Source: Ailanthus altissimus
Lineage: Eukaryota > Streptophyta > Magnoliopsida > Sapindales > Simaroubaceae
Direction of reading: 5' to 3'
Length of the DNA stretch: 64,000 bases
Assembly: GCA_946807835.1 (NCBI GenBank)
Contig: OX327697.1
Coordinates: 15,572,001-15,636,000, forward strand
Translations under genes and position numbers: made by a program
Shown here: piece by piece, positions 17,288 through 28,622 of the stretch
How positions within the stretch are numbered: the stretch's first letter is position 1
Layout: every line of letters starts with the position of its first letter
The notes under the pieces: model-generated
Told to the model about the DNA's origin: nothing
The model's input: only the letters and a program-made list of their open reading frames with translations
Databases searched by the model: none

Positions 17288-19330
17288 CTTGGTACTTGGT
17301 TGAAGTATAGTATTTTTTGAAAATGGCCTCTCATGTTGAGTATTGATTGTGCCATCCAAGTTCTGTTTTGCAGCGTTTGAGGTTTCTAACTGCACTCATA
17401 AATACAGTTAAGGCTATGTTGATGGTTGATTCTAGCAAAAATCCTCCTGTGCCCAAGGAATTATGGGTTTGGTAAATATGAAACTACAAGTACTGATTGC
17501 AGAAAATGGTTATAAAAGTATTACATGGGGTTATGAAATACATTTATTTTCTTAATGATTATTTTTTTTTTGCAGGTTAAGACTCATCCCTCATCCTCTT
17601 ATGTTTGGAAAAGTGTTACATGGGGCTGGGAGCTTTTAAGCAAAGGGGTATCAAATGGCGAATTAGAGATGGCTCATCACTTTTGATGTACCATGACCCA
17701 TAGCTTCCAAGACCACACTCTTTTAAACTTTTGCATTCTCATCACTTACACGAGCTTACATATGTGTTGGACTTGAAAATGGCCTCGGGACAGTGGAATA
17801 TAGAGATGATTTGGTAGGCCTTCTCTCGATGAATAGAACCTAATTGCTTCCATTTTTATTTCTACTTCTCAGTCGGATCAATAAGATTCCCTCCTTTGGC
17901 ACTTTGATAAGTGTGGCTTCTTTACAGTGAAGAGTTGTTATTGGTTAGGAGGCATTTTGGAGGGTATTGCTAGCACTTCATATGATTCGGAAACGCAACA
18001 GTGGTGGAGGCTACTATGGCGGTTGCAAATCCCTTTGAAGGTCAAGCTGTTCACCTGGAAATTCTGTCATGACTGGCTGCCTACTCATGTCAATCTTGTT
18101 CGACAGCATGTCCCTGTTGATACTATTTGTCCATGCTGCCATTAATTGCAGAAACAACCTTTCATGAGTTGTGGTTGTGTAGGCTCCTAGTACAGTTGCA
18201 AAAGTCTTGCCGATTTATGGAAGGCCTTCATTTCTCATCTCACATGTCAGGCCTGGATTTTGTGCTTTTCATGGAAACATCAATTATTGCTTGCTGACCT
18301 GGAGCTGTTTCTGGTAGTGTTATGGAGAGTTTGGTACTTGAGAAATCAAAGGCTTCACCATGGCAAAACATTGCCAACTGAATTTGCGTTAGGATGAGCT
18401 GCAGACTACTTATCTGAAGATTTGGAAGCTTGCCACAATAGTTTTGCAACTGAAGTCTTACCTGCAGCTTCTCTTGGCACCTGGCAGCCTCCATCCCCGG
18501 GTAGTTTGAAGGTTAACACTGATGCAGCTCTGTGTGATGCCACCGAAAAGATAGGGCTAGGCATCATAATTCGGGACTCCCATGGCCAAGTTGTCATTGC
18601 GACTCCCCTTCTAATAATGTAGAGCCTTGGCTGTTCAACATGTTCTATAGTTGGCAAAAATTCTTGTTTCTCCTCCATTGTCCTTGCCTCTGATGCATTG
18701 GCTGTTTGTGAATAATCTACATGAGCGACATCTTCTTTCAAAAATTGGGATTGTTTATCAAGATATTTTCTGTTGCTTAGACCATTTTCCTCGTGCCAAA
18801 TTATGTATAATTCTAGAGTAGTTATTCAGGTGGCACATGGTTTGGCCAAACTTGCTCTACAAAAGGATAATATTTTTGTTTGGTTTGATATGGTACCAAA
18901 CCAAATTTCTCAACTTATATCTTCTGAAATGAAGCAGTAATATATATCTTTCTTTTTTTAAAAAAAAAAGAAAATGGTTATAAAAGTTATTGTTTTTCCT
19001 ATGTTTGTGTGAGAGTAGTTTCTTGAATTTAGTCTGTGTCATGCGCACGAACCTTTGTCCTCCCTTTTATAAGTTTTTTTTTTTGGTGGTTACACTACGT
19101 TCTTAAGCATACAGGTTTTCTGAAACTAGGGATTGTGGGTCGAGTATTCATACATGTTTGTCCTCTTTCTTAGTTCTTCGCGCGCGCATCAAGTGTTTGT
19201 TTTCTTTGAGGTAGTCCAGACTTGCAAATAGGCTTCCTCTAGTTGGGCCCTCGTTGGTTTATCTTTAGTCTTCTTGGGCTTTGGAAGCTAATAGTAAACC
19301 CCTCAGGCAACATATAAAATAATGGCATTA
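17288..19330 (+). repeat. Diverged duplicated segment, copy 1 (split by a LINE)
   Basis: Sequence at about 17288-17519, resuming at 18988-19330, aligns with 24736-25510. The clearest stretch is 17372-17450 against 24822-24895. Both read GTTT-AGG, then TGCACTCAYAAAYACA, then a CTRTGYT-like block, at roughly 70 percent identity. In copy 1 this piece is preceded by TTTTGCAG, like a splice acceptor, and gives an open stretch FLTALINTVKAMLMVDSSK. I do not recognise the protein. It may be an old segmental duplication or an unclassified repeat family. Confidence 0.45.
17520..18968 (+). mobile_element. 5'-truncated LINE with 19-bp target duplication
   Basis: The insertion ends in a poly(A) tail (about 18959-18968) and is bracketed by perfect copies of AGAAAATGGTTATAAAAGT at 17501-17519 and 18969-18987. 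Coding remnants are the C-terminal half of a plant non-LTR polyprotein: SSSYVWKSVTWGWELLSKG near 17590-17650; a zinc-binding RT-associated domain reading IPLKVKLFTWKFCHDWLPT and ending in CPCCH at 17927-18145; and an RNase H-like domain starting KVNTDAALCDATEKIGLG near 18505-18565. Stops and frameshifts separate the domains, so it is dead. Most of the RT itself is missing, as expected for 5' truncation. Confidence 0.88.
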
Positions 19331-20425
19331 TCTTCTTCTTTAGCCCTGAAAGTTTATCAAGGTCATAGCCTCATTAAATAGCATAACTAGCATCATCTCC
19401 CTCACCATAAAAATGGCCCTTAATCTCCTCGTTGTCCCCATCATTACAGAAGAGAAGTGTGTCGGTTGCGGTTCAGAGGTGGAGGATTTGGATGCGTTTG
19501 TAGGTAAATTTTCTTTCTTAGTGTTAGGGAGAGGGGTTTTCGTAGTGGCATTGGAATATTGGGTCTTAAGGAACTTGTTCAGCGGGAGGGTGTGGAATTT
19601 GTAAATCAAGGACCAACTGTTTGATGGATTTGGTTTTAAGGGATTGTCTTAATCCAGCTCTCTCTTCCTCTCTTGAAGCTCAAACATTAACTTTAAGATT
19701 TCGATTAGTCATGACTGCCCTCTCGTTCCCCGTTCTCTAGATTTCTAACTATTTTAACCAAATTCAGTTGGTCCAATAGAAGCGTGCTAACTGTCTACAA
19801 TTTAAAGACCAAAACAGACTTATTATAAAAACAAATACAAGAGATCAATTCCTTCCAAGTCTACAAAGGCTAGTGAGTATGGGTGGCCTCAGATCGGTTC
19901 AATCCAATTTTGGTCGGAAGCAAACTGAATCGAGTATAAATAATTTTTTTTAAAAATAAATATAAAAAAATTAAATTGTACAAAAAATAGAGACCAACAT
20001 TCTTTTTAATGTTTTTAAAAGTTTTTCCTTTTTCCTATTTAAATTATAAAAAAATAATAATAACTTGAGCATTAGAATATTTTTGACAAGTGTAAGAGAT
20101 TATATTTTTAATTGTTAGGAGGTGAGAGATCAAAGGAGTGGAAGATCAAAATCATCAATTCCCTTTTTGAAGTTATTATAGTAACTTTACTAACAATGAA
20201 CTTAAATCATCACATGTTGTGTATCTAAGTGCATCAGCTCTATAGTTCTCCATCTTATATAGTCTTAAAGTTTCTAGCATAAAAATAATTCAAGGACATC
20301 ATTTTTTTTTTACCTAATTTGAAGGAAAAAGAACAAACTCAATTACACCTGCAAATAGCAAACAACAAATGCACATATTGACACATATTCAAATATAATT
20401 AACATTATTGTTTAACCCTTAAATT
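19331..20425. other. Interval with minor relics only
   Basis: Two overlapping open frames, 19340-19609 minus and 19413-19604 plus, match no family I know. The minus frame begins with an S/T/N/P-rich stretch and ends MMGTTRRLRAIFMVREMM. It might be a fragment of an element protein. Around 19878-19940, TGGGTGGCCTCAGATCGGTT and neighbouring motifs resemble an hAT terminus. The rest is AT-rich. Confidence 0.35.
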
Positions 20426-20834
20426 TCAAGTCAACCCTAATCCTAAAAAAAGAAGTCTTCATCCATTTTTAGGAACTTTATTAATAAGAAAATTATTATC
20501 CCTAAAAACATGAAATGGCTACAATGAAGAAAGGGGGATCAAAGTCTAATTTCTCACTACTATAACCTCGGTGTGATTTTCTTTTGTCTCTTTCCATTTC
20601 ATTTTTTCTGTAATGACCATGATGCCTTATACTGATACTATAAAATTATTTTCCAATAGTGCATATAAGTGAGCCCATCAAACTCGGTGAAGTAGACATA
20701 AACCTGAATTGACTTGAACCATTATATATCTTGTGTCTTTTCTTTATCTTTATTTTAGTAGTCTCAATCAAATTATTCTCAATAAAAAATAAATTTAACT
20801 TGTTAACTTATGAATTATCAAAATTTTTGGTCAA
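20426..20834 (+). repeat. 5' LTR (internally deleted)
   Basis: It aligns with the right LTR on both sides of a deletion that removes the segment corresponding to about 23608-23790. The outer boundary is inferred from TCAAGTCAAC matching TGGAGTCAAC in the right copy. Confidence 0.6.
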
Positions 20835-20836
20835 TA

Positions 20837-20855
20837 ATTTGGTACTGTTAGTGGA
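20837..20855 (+). other. Primer binding site of the Tat-like element
   Basis: The sequence ATTTGGTACTGTTAGTGGA sits directly after the 5' LTR. It corresponds, with a few mismatches, to the TTTGGCGCCGTCTGTGGGA-type site of Tat-lineage elements. Confidence 0.55.
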
Positions 20856-21263
20856 AAATGACACAAAAAGCTAGGAAATTAACAATTTAGAGAGTCAGAC
20901 TTATTAAAAAAAAGTGACAATTTTTCGATAAGATTGTGGCGGCACATAGTAGTCCATGGAGGTGTGTTGTAGATGTGTAGGACTTAAGTGGCTTTCAATA
21001 ACTTCGGCAAGCAAGCACCATGATCTTCGGTAAAGGGAAGTAGGTGGTGCGAGGTGGGGTAACACATGCCATACACAAATGTCCCGCCAAAGTACTGGTT
21101 AGATTATGGTTGACGCAGCGAAGGGCAGCATGAATCGGTGGTGAGGTGGTTAGTGTCCTTTAAACAACTAGGAGTCTTCTCGTGGCGATCGGTGATAGCC
21201 AGATGGCTAAGGTAGAAGAAAAAAGTTTAGTGGTGTAAAAAAAGAAAAAGGAACAGAATTAAG

Positions 21264-21737
21264 TGTCACGGACTATTTTTGAACCATGCAGCCTTAGACG
21301 TGTTGCGTGCTAAGCAGCCAAGAAAAACCACACAAAGAGAAGAAAGAAAGGCACACCAAGTGTTTGCACGAATGCTCTCTTATATTGCTGAAGAGAAAAC
21401 AAAGCTATGAGATGAAAAATACAAGTGATGGTCTCCCTCTTTTATAGTAGCAGCCCTATACAATCAATAGCTGAGATCTAAACGATCTAACGGTATACAT
21501 ACAAGATAGGATAATATTCCTTAGAATATTCCAAGATGTCATCCTACCTTAATTAGAGTTCTAATTATGGTGAACTACCTTAATAAGTCATGGGCTTGGC
21601 CCGGTTCTTCACCCATGTCAGCGGGTCTTCTAGAAGCTCTGACCCGCGATCCATTCCAGCAGCCCATATAGCCTCTAGGAGGCTTTGTTGCGCACCAAGT
21701 GTTCGAGGAAATGCTTGAGAACACTTGGGGCGTGACA
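21264..21737 (-). mobile_element. Solo LTR nested in the Tat-like element
   Basis: The 474-bp unit begins TGTCACG and ends CGTGACA, an inverted terminal match typical of LTRs. It is flanked by TAAG on both sides (21260-21263 and 21738-21741). On the minus strand it carries CTATAAAAGAGGGAG near 21436-21450, a good TATA promoter, so the source element was oriented leftward. No internal domain or partner LTR is present, consistent with LTR-LTR recombination. Confidence 0.75.
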
Positions 21738-21959
21738 TAAGGCATGACTTGAATTTCTCACTTAAACCCCTTAAAATTTCTAAAATTTTTATTTCAGCCA
21801 ATATAATTTTAGTAGTTTGCAAATAGACCCCTAACAAGAAAAGTTTAGAACTTTGCAAATAGATCCATTATTTGACTTTTCTCACTGAGTCCTTCATAGT
21901 GTTAAAAATTTAATTCTGACCCAGATTATTTTAAAAAAATTACAGATAAGCCCACCAAT

Positions 21960-22600
21960 TCATAATGGCCTTCTACTAAATCAAGGACCCAAGCCCAATC
22001 ACCTAAGTCTACACTAAGGCTAATCACATAAATTTTCCTCAAGGTCAACCACTTAAGCTCTCACCAACCCTAATCACATAAGTCCACCCTGAGGCTGACC
22101 ACTTAAGTCCGCCCAGAGGCCAACCATCTAAGTCCGGCCCAAGTTTAACCACATAAGTCTAGCTTGAGGTAACCACCAAGCCTGATAACCTAAGCTTGCT
22201 TTAAGGTTTAGCATATAAGTTCGTTCTGAGGTCGACCATATAAGTCCATCTTGATCCCAACCACCTAATGAGGGCATCCACTTAAGTTCTTATAAAGTCC
22301 GGCCACTTAAGCTCTTATTGAGCTTGACCACCTAAGATCTCATTAAGCCCATCCACTTAAGCTCTTACTAAGCCTGACAACTTAAACTATCACTGAGCCT
22401 GATCACTTAAGTTTTCATCGAGCCCGACCACTTAAGCTCTCACCAAGCCTGACCACTTAAACTTTCACCGAGCCACTTAAGCTCTCACCGAGGCTAAGCA
22501 CTTAAGCCATCCCCGAGGCTGTGTCAGCCTTCACTGAAGCCACATAAGCCCTCATCGAGGTCGTCTAAGTCCTCCCTCAGGTCAATCATGTAAGCCTTTC
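21960..22600. repeat. Minisatellite, ~25-bp unit
   Basis: Degenerate tandem copies of a unit like CACTTAAGCTCTCACCGAG plus CCTGAC run through this stretch. They are most regular at 22290-22510. Early copies read CACATAAGTCY and later copies CACTTAAGCTCT. It lies in the interior of the Tat-like element. Confidence 0.85.
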
Positions 22601-22744
22601 TATTTTATTATTATTTATTATCTACATGCTTTCCTTTTTATTTTGATTATATGCCCTAGACCTTGACCCGACTTGAGAAGCAAAGTTAAAAGCCGATCGC
22701 ACATAAATCCTAAGTTCACCTAAGACTAGGATGGAAAGCAGATA

Positions 22745-23410
22745 ATGGTAGCAAAACTCAAGCCTTTGAGTACTAATAGGAGTGCTCAAAATCAACAAAA
22801 CCCAGATGCTCAAGTACTAATAGAAGTCCTCGACATCAATGAAACCTAAGCCCTCGAGTACTAATAAAGGTGTTCAACATCCACTAAGCTCAGGCCTCCA
22901 AGTACTAATAGGGGTGCTCAACTTTAATAAAATGTAGGCCCTCGAGTACTAATCGAGGTGCTCAACATCAATAAAACCCAGGCCTATAGGTACTAATAAG
23001 GGTGCTTGATATTAAAACCTAGGCCCATGTGTACTAATAGGGGTGCTTAACATCAACTGAGCCCAGGCCCCTGAGTACTAATATGGGTTCTTGATATCAA
23101 TAAAACCCAGGCCCTTGTGTACTGCTCGACATTAAAACTTAGGCCTCTGGATACTAATAGGGGTGTTTGATATCAACTAAGCCTAGGCTAGCAGGTACTA
23201 ATAGGTGTGCTTAACATCAACAAAACCCAAGCTCTACGGGTACTAATAGGGGTACTCAACATCAATAAAACTTAAGTCCTCATGCACTGATAGTGTTCGA
23301 CATCAACAAAACCCAGGCCCCCATGTGCTAATAGGGGTATTTAACATCAACAAAACTCAGTCCTCCGTGTACTAGTATGGGTGCTAGCCATCAACAAACT
23401 CAAGAGTTAT
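22745..23410. repeat. Minisatellite, ~43-bp unit
   Basis: About fifteen degenerate copies each contain AGTACTAATAGGGGTGCTC followed by AACATCAAYAAAACCCAGGC. The array has a different unit from the adjacent 25-bp array, yet both are inside the same LTR element. Confidence 0.88.
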
Positions 23411-23537
23411 ATTACCCGAGTACCTCAAGACAAACTTGAAATCTGAAGGTAAATCTTCTAGTCCAAACTACAATAAAATTTGTAATATCAATAAGTTAAT
23501 ACTAAAAACTAAAGGACCCTTATTCTCTTTTAGATTT

Positions 23538-24105
23538 TGGAGTCAACATTAATCCTAAAAAGAGAGTCATCATCTCTTTTTAGGATCCCTATTAATGAGG
23601 GAATTATTATCCCTAAAATCATGGAATTAATGGTAGAATTATTATCCATAAAATAAAGGAATTAATTAGGGAATCATATCCAAAAATCAATAATTTGATC
23701 AAATCAAGGAATTAGTTGCCTTCCTAAGGACTCTACTATTATGCCCTACAAGACCTATAAAAAAAGAAAGAGGGGGGGGGGGGGAGGGTGTTCAACAATG
23801 ATGAAATAGGGATCAAAATCTAGTTTCTCACTACTATAGCCTCAACGTGATTCTTCTATCTCTTATCATTCTATTATTTTTTGTAATGGCCATGATGCCT
23901 TGTACTAATACTGTAAAAGTATTATCCAATAGTGCATATACGCGAGCCCACCAAGTTCGGTGAAGTGGACGTAAGTCTAAATTGGTTTAAACCACTATAT
24001 ATCCAATGTATTTTCTTTATCTTTATTTTATTAGTCTCAATCAAATTCTTTTACAAAAAAAATTAAATCATTGACTTAAGAATTGTTCAAATGTTTGGGT
24101 CAACA
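23538..24105 (+). repeat. 3' LTR of the Tat-like element
   Basis: This is the complete 568-bp copy, running from TGGAGTCAAC to GGGTCAACA. It retains GACCTATAAAAAAAG at about 23750-23765, a likely TATA box, and a short poly(G) run at 23774-23787 that the left LTR lacks or has shortened. Confidence 0.6.
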
Positions 24106-24735
24106 ATTACCAATAACACAAAAACAAACAATGAAGCTTTAAAATGAAACAATTAAATTATATATTAGTATATATATTACACTATTATATACAAGAAACC
24201 CATAAAGCCAATCAACTACTTGGTGAAAAATAGAGGTCATAATACATTAATAGTACACTACAAAAGTAATAAATAAAATATAATTTTAATCTCTAAAAAC
24301 AAAATAAAAAATTTCACATAAATCATCACACAAGGTTTTTGTCTTCCCATTGGTGTCATGCAAAGATAACAAACAAAATGCAGTAAAAAAAAAAAAAGCA
24401 ATCAACTAGAAAGGAGAGCTCTTTTTGTGTTGTGATGCAAAAGTATTGTGTTCTAGACCAAAAAAAAAGGATTTATCTTCATCGAGTGTTTTTCATTAAT
24501 ATTTGTAACCAAAAGATACTTTTGCCTATACTCTTTTATTAGTAAGAAATGAAGCTAACAATTTTGTAGACTATAGTTGGATAATGCATTTTGAATCTTC
24601 TTCCAATTATGTGACATTTTAATAGTCCGTGTATTTAGTTGAAATTAATTATAAACTTGAGTTATTAGATGATAATTTCCATTACATTATTAAAATAATA
24701 GAGACAAAGATTACTAACCCTAATTCTCACCTATA
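24106..24735. other. AT-rich interval without recognisable gene
   Basis: No coding region or element terminus was seen. A short A run is at 24386-24398. Confidence 0.5.
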
Positions 24736-25510
24736 AGTTCGGAACTTGGTAAAGAGATGACATTTTTCAAAAACGATTCTTCACAGTGAGGATATTTTTT
24801 TAGTACTCTTTCATGGAGTTTAGGAACTCTTAATGCACTCACAAACACAATTAGAGCTGTGCTAGTGGTTTTTTCAACAAAGACCCTCTGATGAATAAGT
24901 TTAAATTTCTAATTTGAGAAATAACAAGAAAAAGTTGACAGTTGCTTAAAAGTGTTTAAAATTATTACATGTGGAGTTTTTTTTTCTCTTTTTCTATTTT
25001 TAATCTTGTTTGTGTGTGTTCATATCCCCACGGTGAGCCTTGGCCTTTCATTTTATAGATTTCTTGGAAGGTTAAGCCATATCATTGATTATGTGGATAG
25101 TATAAGAATTTAGGCATCATAACCTTAGTGCTTTGCATGTCCATGCTCATAAGGGATGTAGAGAATAGGTTGCTTCTCTCTGAGTTCTTTGGGATCATGG
25201 ATCCATTCTATATAGGGTAGTTTTGGGCATTGGGTACTCTTACCTCCTTAGTTAGCTACGCAAGAACTATTGGTATAAATTGTCATGGACTTCAAGAATT
25301 GTATAGTTGACTGACTATGGAAATTGAATTCTCAATGTACTAATCTCTCTTCTCTAAATTGTTGTATTTTTTTACGTGGGCCTCAAAATCTTCAGAGCGC
25401 TTTAACCTCGAGCTTGTCCTTTAGCCTAGTAAGCCTTTTTTAATTAATCCCCTTGGCAAGTTGGGCCTCTCTTTAGTAAAACCATAGGGTAACACAGGTT
25501 CTTTAGTTTT
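24736..25510 (+). repeat. Diverged duplicated segment, copy 2 (no LINE)
   Basis: This aligns with 17288-17519 joined to 18988-19330, as described for copy 1. The LINE and its target duplication are absent, so this is effectively an empty site. Late matches include AGTTGGGCCTCTC here against AGTTGGGCCCTC near 19240. UGPase exons were not found upstream of it. Confidence 0.4.
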
Positions 25511-25549
25511 TAGATCTTTTATTTTAATTCCTTATTAAAGGGGGTTGTT

Positions 25550-26205
25550 GGCTATAATTTGAATTTTTTTAAAGGGCATTTTTCAATAAATGCATTTGAC
25601 ACTTCAAAAATCATATGACACTCCAGTTACTTAACAATTTATATTTGAGGTTCAGTAAGCATTAGCTATCATCCAATGTGGCACTATCTCGTACCATTTG
25701 ATCAACTCAATGGTTGAGATTCATTAAGAACTGTGATAATGATAATTGCCTGATGAAGGTACGCACTACACGTGACTATTTTCAACCTTTGGATCTATGC
25801 TTAATGGTTGAGATCTCCTTGGGTTGAGATTATATATAGAGATCACCTCTGTCTCAATCATTTTTGCTTTGCTTATTTTAATTTAGAGAGAGAATTACCA
25901 AAGCTTTAGTGAGAGATGCTCTGTAATTTTGCCTTTTTAAAGCCTCTATTAGTGTTTAATCCCTTATTGGGTGTGAATCTTCAAGCATCTTTTACACTTT
26001 CTATGTAAGATATTTACTCTTCTTTTTTTTCACTTCTCTTTCATTTTATCATAATGAGTTTGTTATTATGTTGATTGAAATGTTTGCTTTTCTACTTTTT
26101 CAAGTTACTTGTTTTTCATCATCTTAATGTTTCTTTTTTAGGCTGCAATTTGTGTGTTCTGGGCTTGTGAGATGTAGATCTTGTCTTTTTAGGCATTAAC
26201 AAGTA
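25550..26205 (+). promoter_or_regulatory. LTR-like promoter region, unpaired
   Basis: GATTATATATAGAGATCACC at about 25827-25846 is a TATA-like site. It is followed by a T-rich, leader-like stretch ending CTTTCTATGTAAG near 26010. The arrangement resembles the U3-R-U5 of an LTR element whose coding debris follows, but I could not find the second LTR. Confidence 0.35.
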
Positions 26206-28300
26206 GTATAGAATGTCTTCTTATATGAGTGTTTAGTATAAGCCTCAAGACATCTCGAGGGAAGACTTGAGTGTCATTATGTATGAATTATACACTTGGA
26301 ATAATTTGGCTGAGGATCTTAATAGGCCATTCTCCAATGAGAATTTAGCCTTCAACTAGTTTAGGGTAGGCTTTAGTTTAAGAAGGACACTGAGGTAGAG
26401 TTAAACAATACAAGGACTATTTTGAGAGCACTCTTAGCGAGAGATTCAAAGATATGGCTAGAGGATAGGTCTTTATTAATGCCTCTCACAAAAAGGAAAA
26501 ATGGATCAATCTTTATAAAGAAGAAAAAAAGTAAGTTAGTTCCTTGAGATCGTAATACTCCTTATAATCTAGATATTGTGGCTTCTCATATCACTGAAAG
26601 GGATCTAAAAAACCTTATAAAGAGGTTTGAGATTCTCAATGGCATACCTTGAAAGTGTTTATCTAAGAAAGTGTGCTAGCAAACCTCCCAATGATGAGAT
26701 CACCTTTCATCCCATTAATTGATCATCTTTCATCCCACTAATTTTAAGTTAGGGCTTAGGTTTCTCTTTAGCTTACTTTGTGTGAAATGGGTTCATTTTA
26801 CCTAAGGATGTTAAGGAAGTACGCTTGCCTTTAGTATTTTGATGTAGCAGATCTGATCTCTCTTGATATGATATTTCAGTCATTACTTAGAGAATTTTGT
26901 AACTCGTTATCCTCTTGCAATTAGGTGGTTTACTAAGCTCAAGATAAACTCAAAAACCTAGAAAGATAAGTTTTGCTCTCAAGTATGATGGTTTATAGAA
27001 AGAGTTCCTTTTTTAGTTTAGTATAAAGGATTCAACCTTAATTTATAAATTTATAGGTAACAGCACCAAAGGAAGAAAAAAGAAAGAGAAGTAAGGCTCA
27101 TTCATCATCTAACTACTTTTGACTTTTTTTCATTAGTTCTTTAAAATCTGTTCTTTCTTTGCAGAGATGTCCAAGCAAGAAAATACAAACAAGAAAAGGC
27201 TTCAACTGGGTGTCAAAGGTACAGATGCCAATAAGTTTGCATTGATGGGTATGCTTGGCCGAAGGGTCAGAGAACTCTCCTTGAGCGGTTAAAGAGTAGC
27301 TCTGCTACTATAAGTATTTAGTTGTGACCATAACAGGAACATTAGCAAAAGACATGAAGGAAAATGAGTCCTCTGGTCCCCACCTTATCCACTAGATTTT
27401 ACACATGTTTTTGGCATAGGTCTCAGTGCCTCTTACCTCTCCAAGAATTATTGGGAGCCTCGGTTTAGTTTTTCTCAACTTCTGACATGCCTCTCGCTAA
27501 AAGGACAAGTATGAACATATGCTACCCCAGCTAAGAGAGAGAAAGTGGGTGGCGAAGGCTATCCAATCTAATGTCACCTTAAGGTTTGATGAAGTGAAGG
27601 TCTTATAGAAGCCTCGATGACTTGTTGAAGTTGATTTATAATTTTTCCAAGAGCATTTTTTAATCATGCTTAAAATTTTTCTAACTTCTTTTATTTCGAA
27701 GCTAGTTACATCCTCTTCCAACACAAGGAGAGCATTTTGTTTTACGGTGAAGGAAGGGTGAAAGTTGAAAAAGGTACCGATGGAGGTCGCTTATCTAAAT
27801 GATGAAGTAGCCGAGGAAAGAAGGAAGGAAAATGAAGCAGACCACCGAGCTATCATGGCAAAAAGTGGGACCAATAAGGTCAGAAGGATCCTCAGGATTG
27901 TTGAGGGGAAGTTGGGCATTTTTAAGGCTTTAGCTCACTCAAAAGAAGCGAGACAAGTTGAAAAACAAGGTTGAGGACCTTGAGTATAACCTTAAGGATG
28001 CTCAGAAGAATGCCAAACTAGAGGCACTTAATTAATGGCTTAAGGGGCTACCTGGGTTATAGCAAATGCATAGAGTTCTTCAAGAAGAAGTACCCCAAGC
28101 TGAACCTCGATCGAATGAATGAGGAATGGATAGGTAGAAAGTTTTCTACGCTAAGAATGTCAAACATAAAGTTATTGACCTTGAGAGGGAAAATTAGGGA
28201 GTGTACATCCAGAAACCAGTGAATGAACCAATCGATCCTTCAAGTGCTCTTTTTGATACAATATATTTTTAATCCTACCTATGTCTAGCTTGTCCATCCA
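26206..28300 (+). pseudogene. Retroelement coding debris, unassigned
   Basis: Short open stretches are separated by stops. The best is 27765-27974, a charged, coiled-coil-like segment containing EVAYLNDEVAEERRKENEAD. Near 27168 the sequence TTTGCAGAGATGTCCAAGC looks like a splice acceptor before MSKQENTNKKR. The layout recalls the extra open reading frames carried by some plant Tat-lineage gypsy elements, but no diagnostic domain is visible. Function cannot be assigned. Confidence 0.35.
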
Positions 28301-28622
28301 ATGGATCTCGCCCCTACCAATCCTGTTGATCTTTTCCATGTTGCCAAAAAATTAGCAGATAAGAAGTTTACCCTAGCTGCTATATAATTTCATCGTCATT
28401 GTTTTTACTAAAAAAGCCATACAAGGACCTCTACCATGTAATAACAATTGCTTGAAGTATTTAATATATAGTATAGTTGTCTGGTTTTTTCCATTAGAGG
28501 TGAATTCTCTGATAGTACTTGGAACTTACATTTGATCAGGTGTAACTACAAATTCCAGCCCCAATGTTTCTTAAGTCCTCGTTTGAGTGACTTGATCTTC
28601 CTTAGGGGCTTTTGATGTGATT

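Larger units (their letters stand above)
20426..24105 (+). mobile_element. Non-autonomous Tat-like LTR retrotransposon
   Basis: Direct repeats at about 20426-20834 and 23538-24105 share many blocks, including AATCCTAAAAA, ATTATTATCCCTAAAA, CATGATGCCTTRTACT and CAATAGTGCATATA. The primer site follows the left LTR and resembles the TTTGGCGCCGTCTGTGGGAA site of Tat-lineage gypsy elements, so the element is on the plus strand. The interior has no gag or pol. It holds two minisatellites (21960-22600, 22745-23410) and a nested solo LTR (21264-21737). The left LTR lacks about 165 bp, including the TATA region, that the right LTR keeps. No matching target duplication was found. Confidence 0.65.

Noticed and set aside
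19340..19609. 89-codon minus-strand frame as a gene
   Set aside because: It overlaps an equally open frame on the other strand and shows no recognisable domain. It was left as a remark only.
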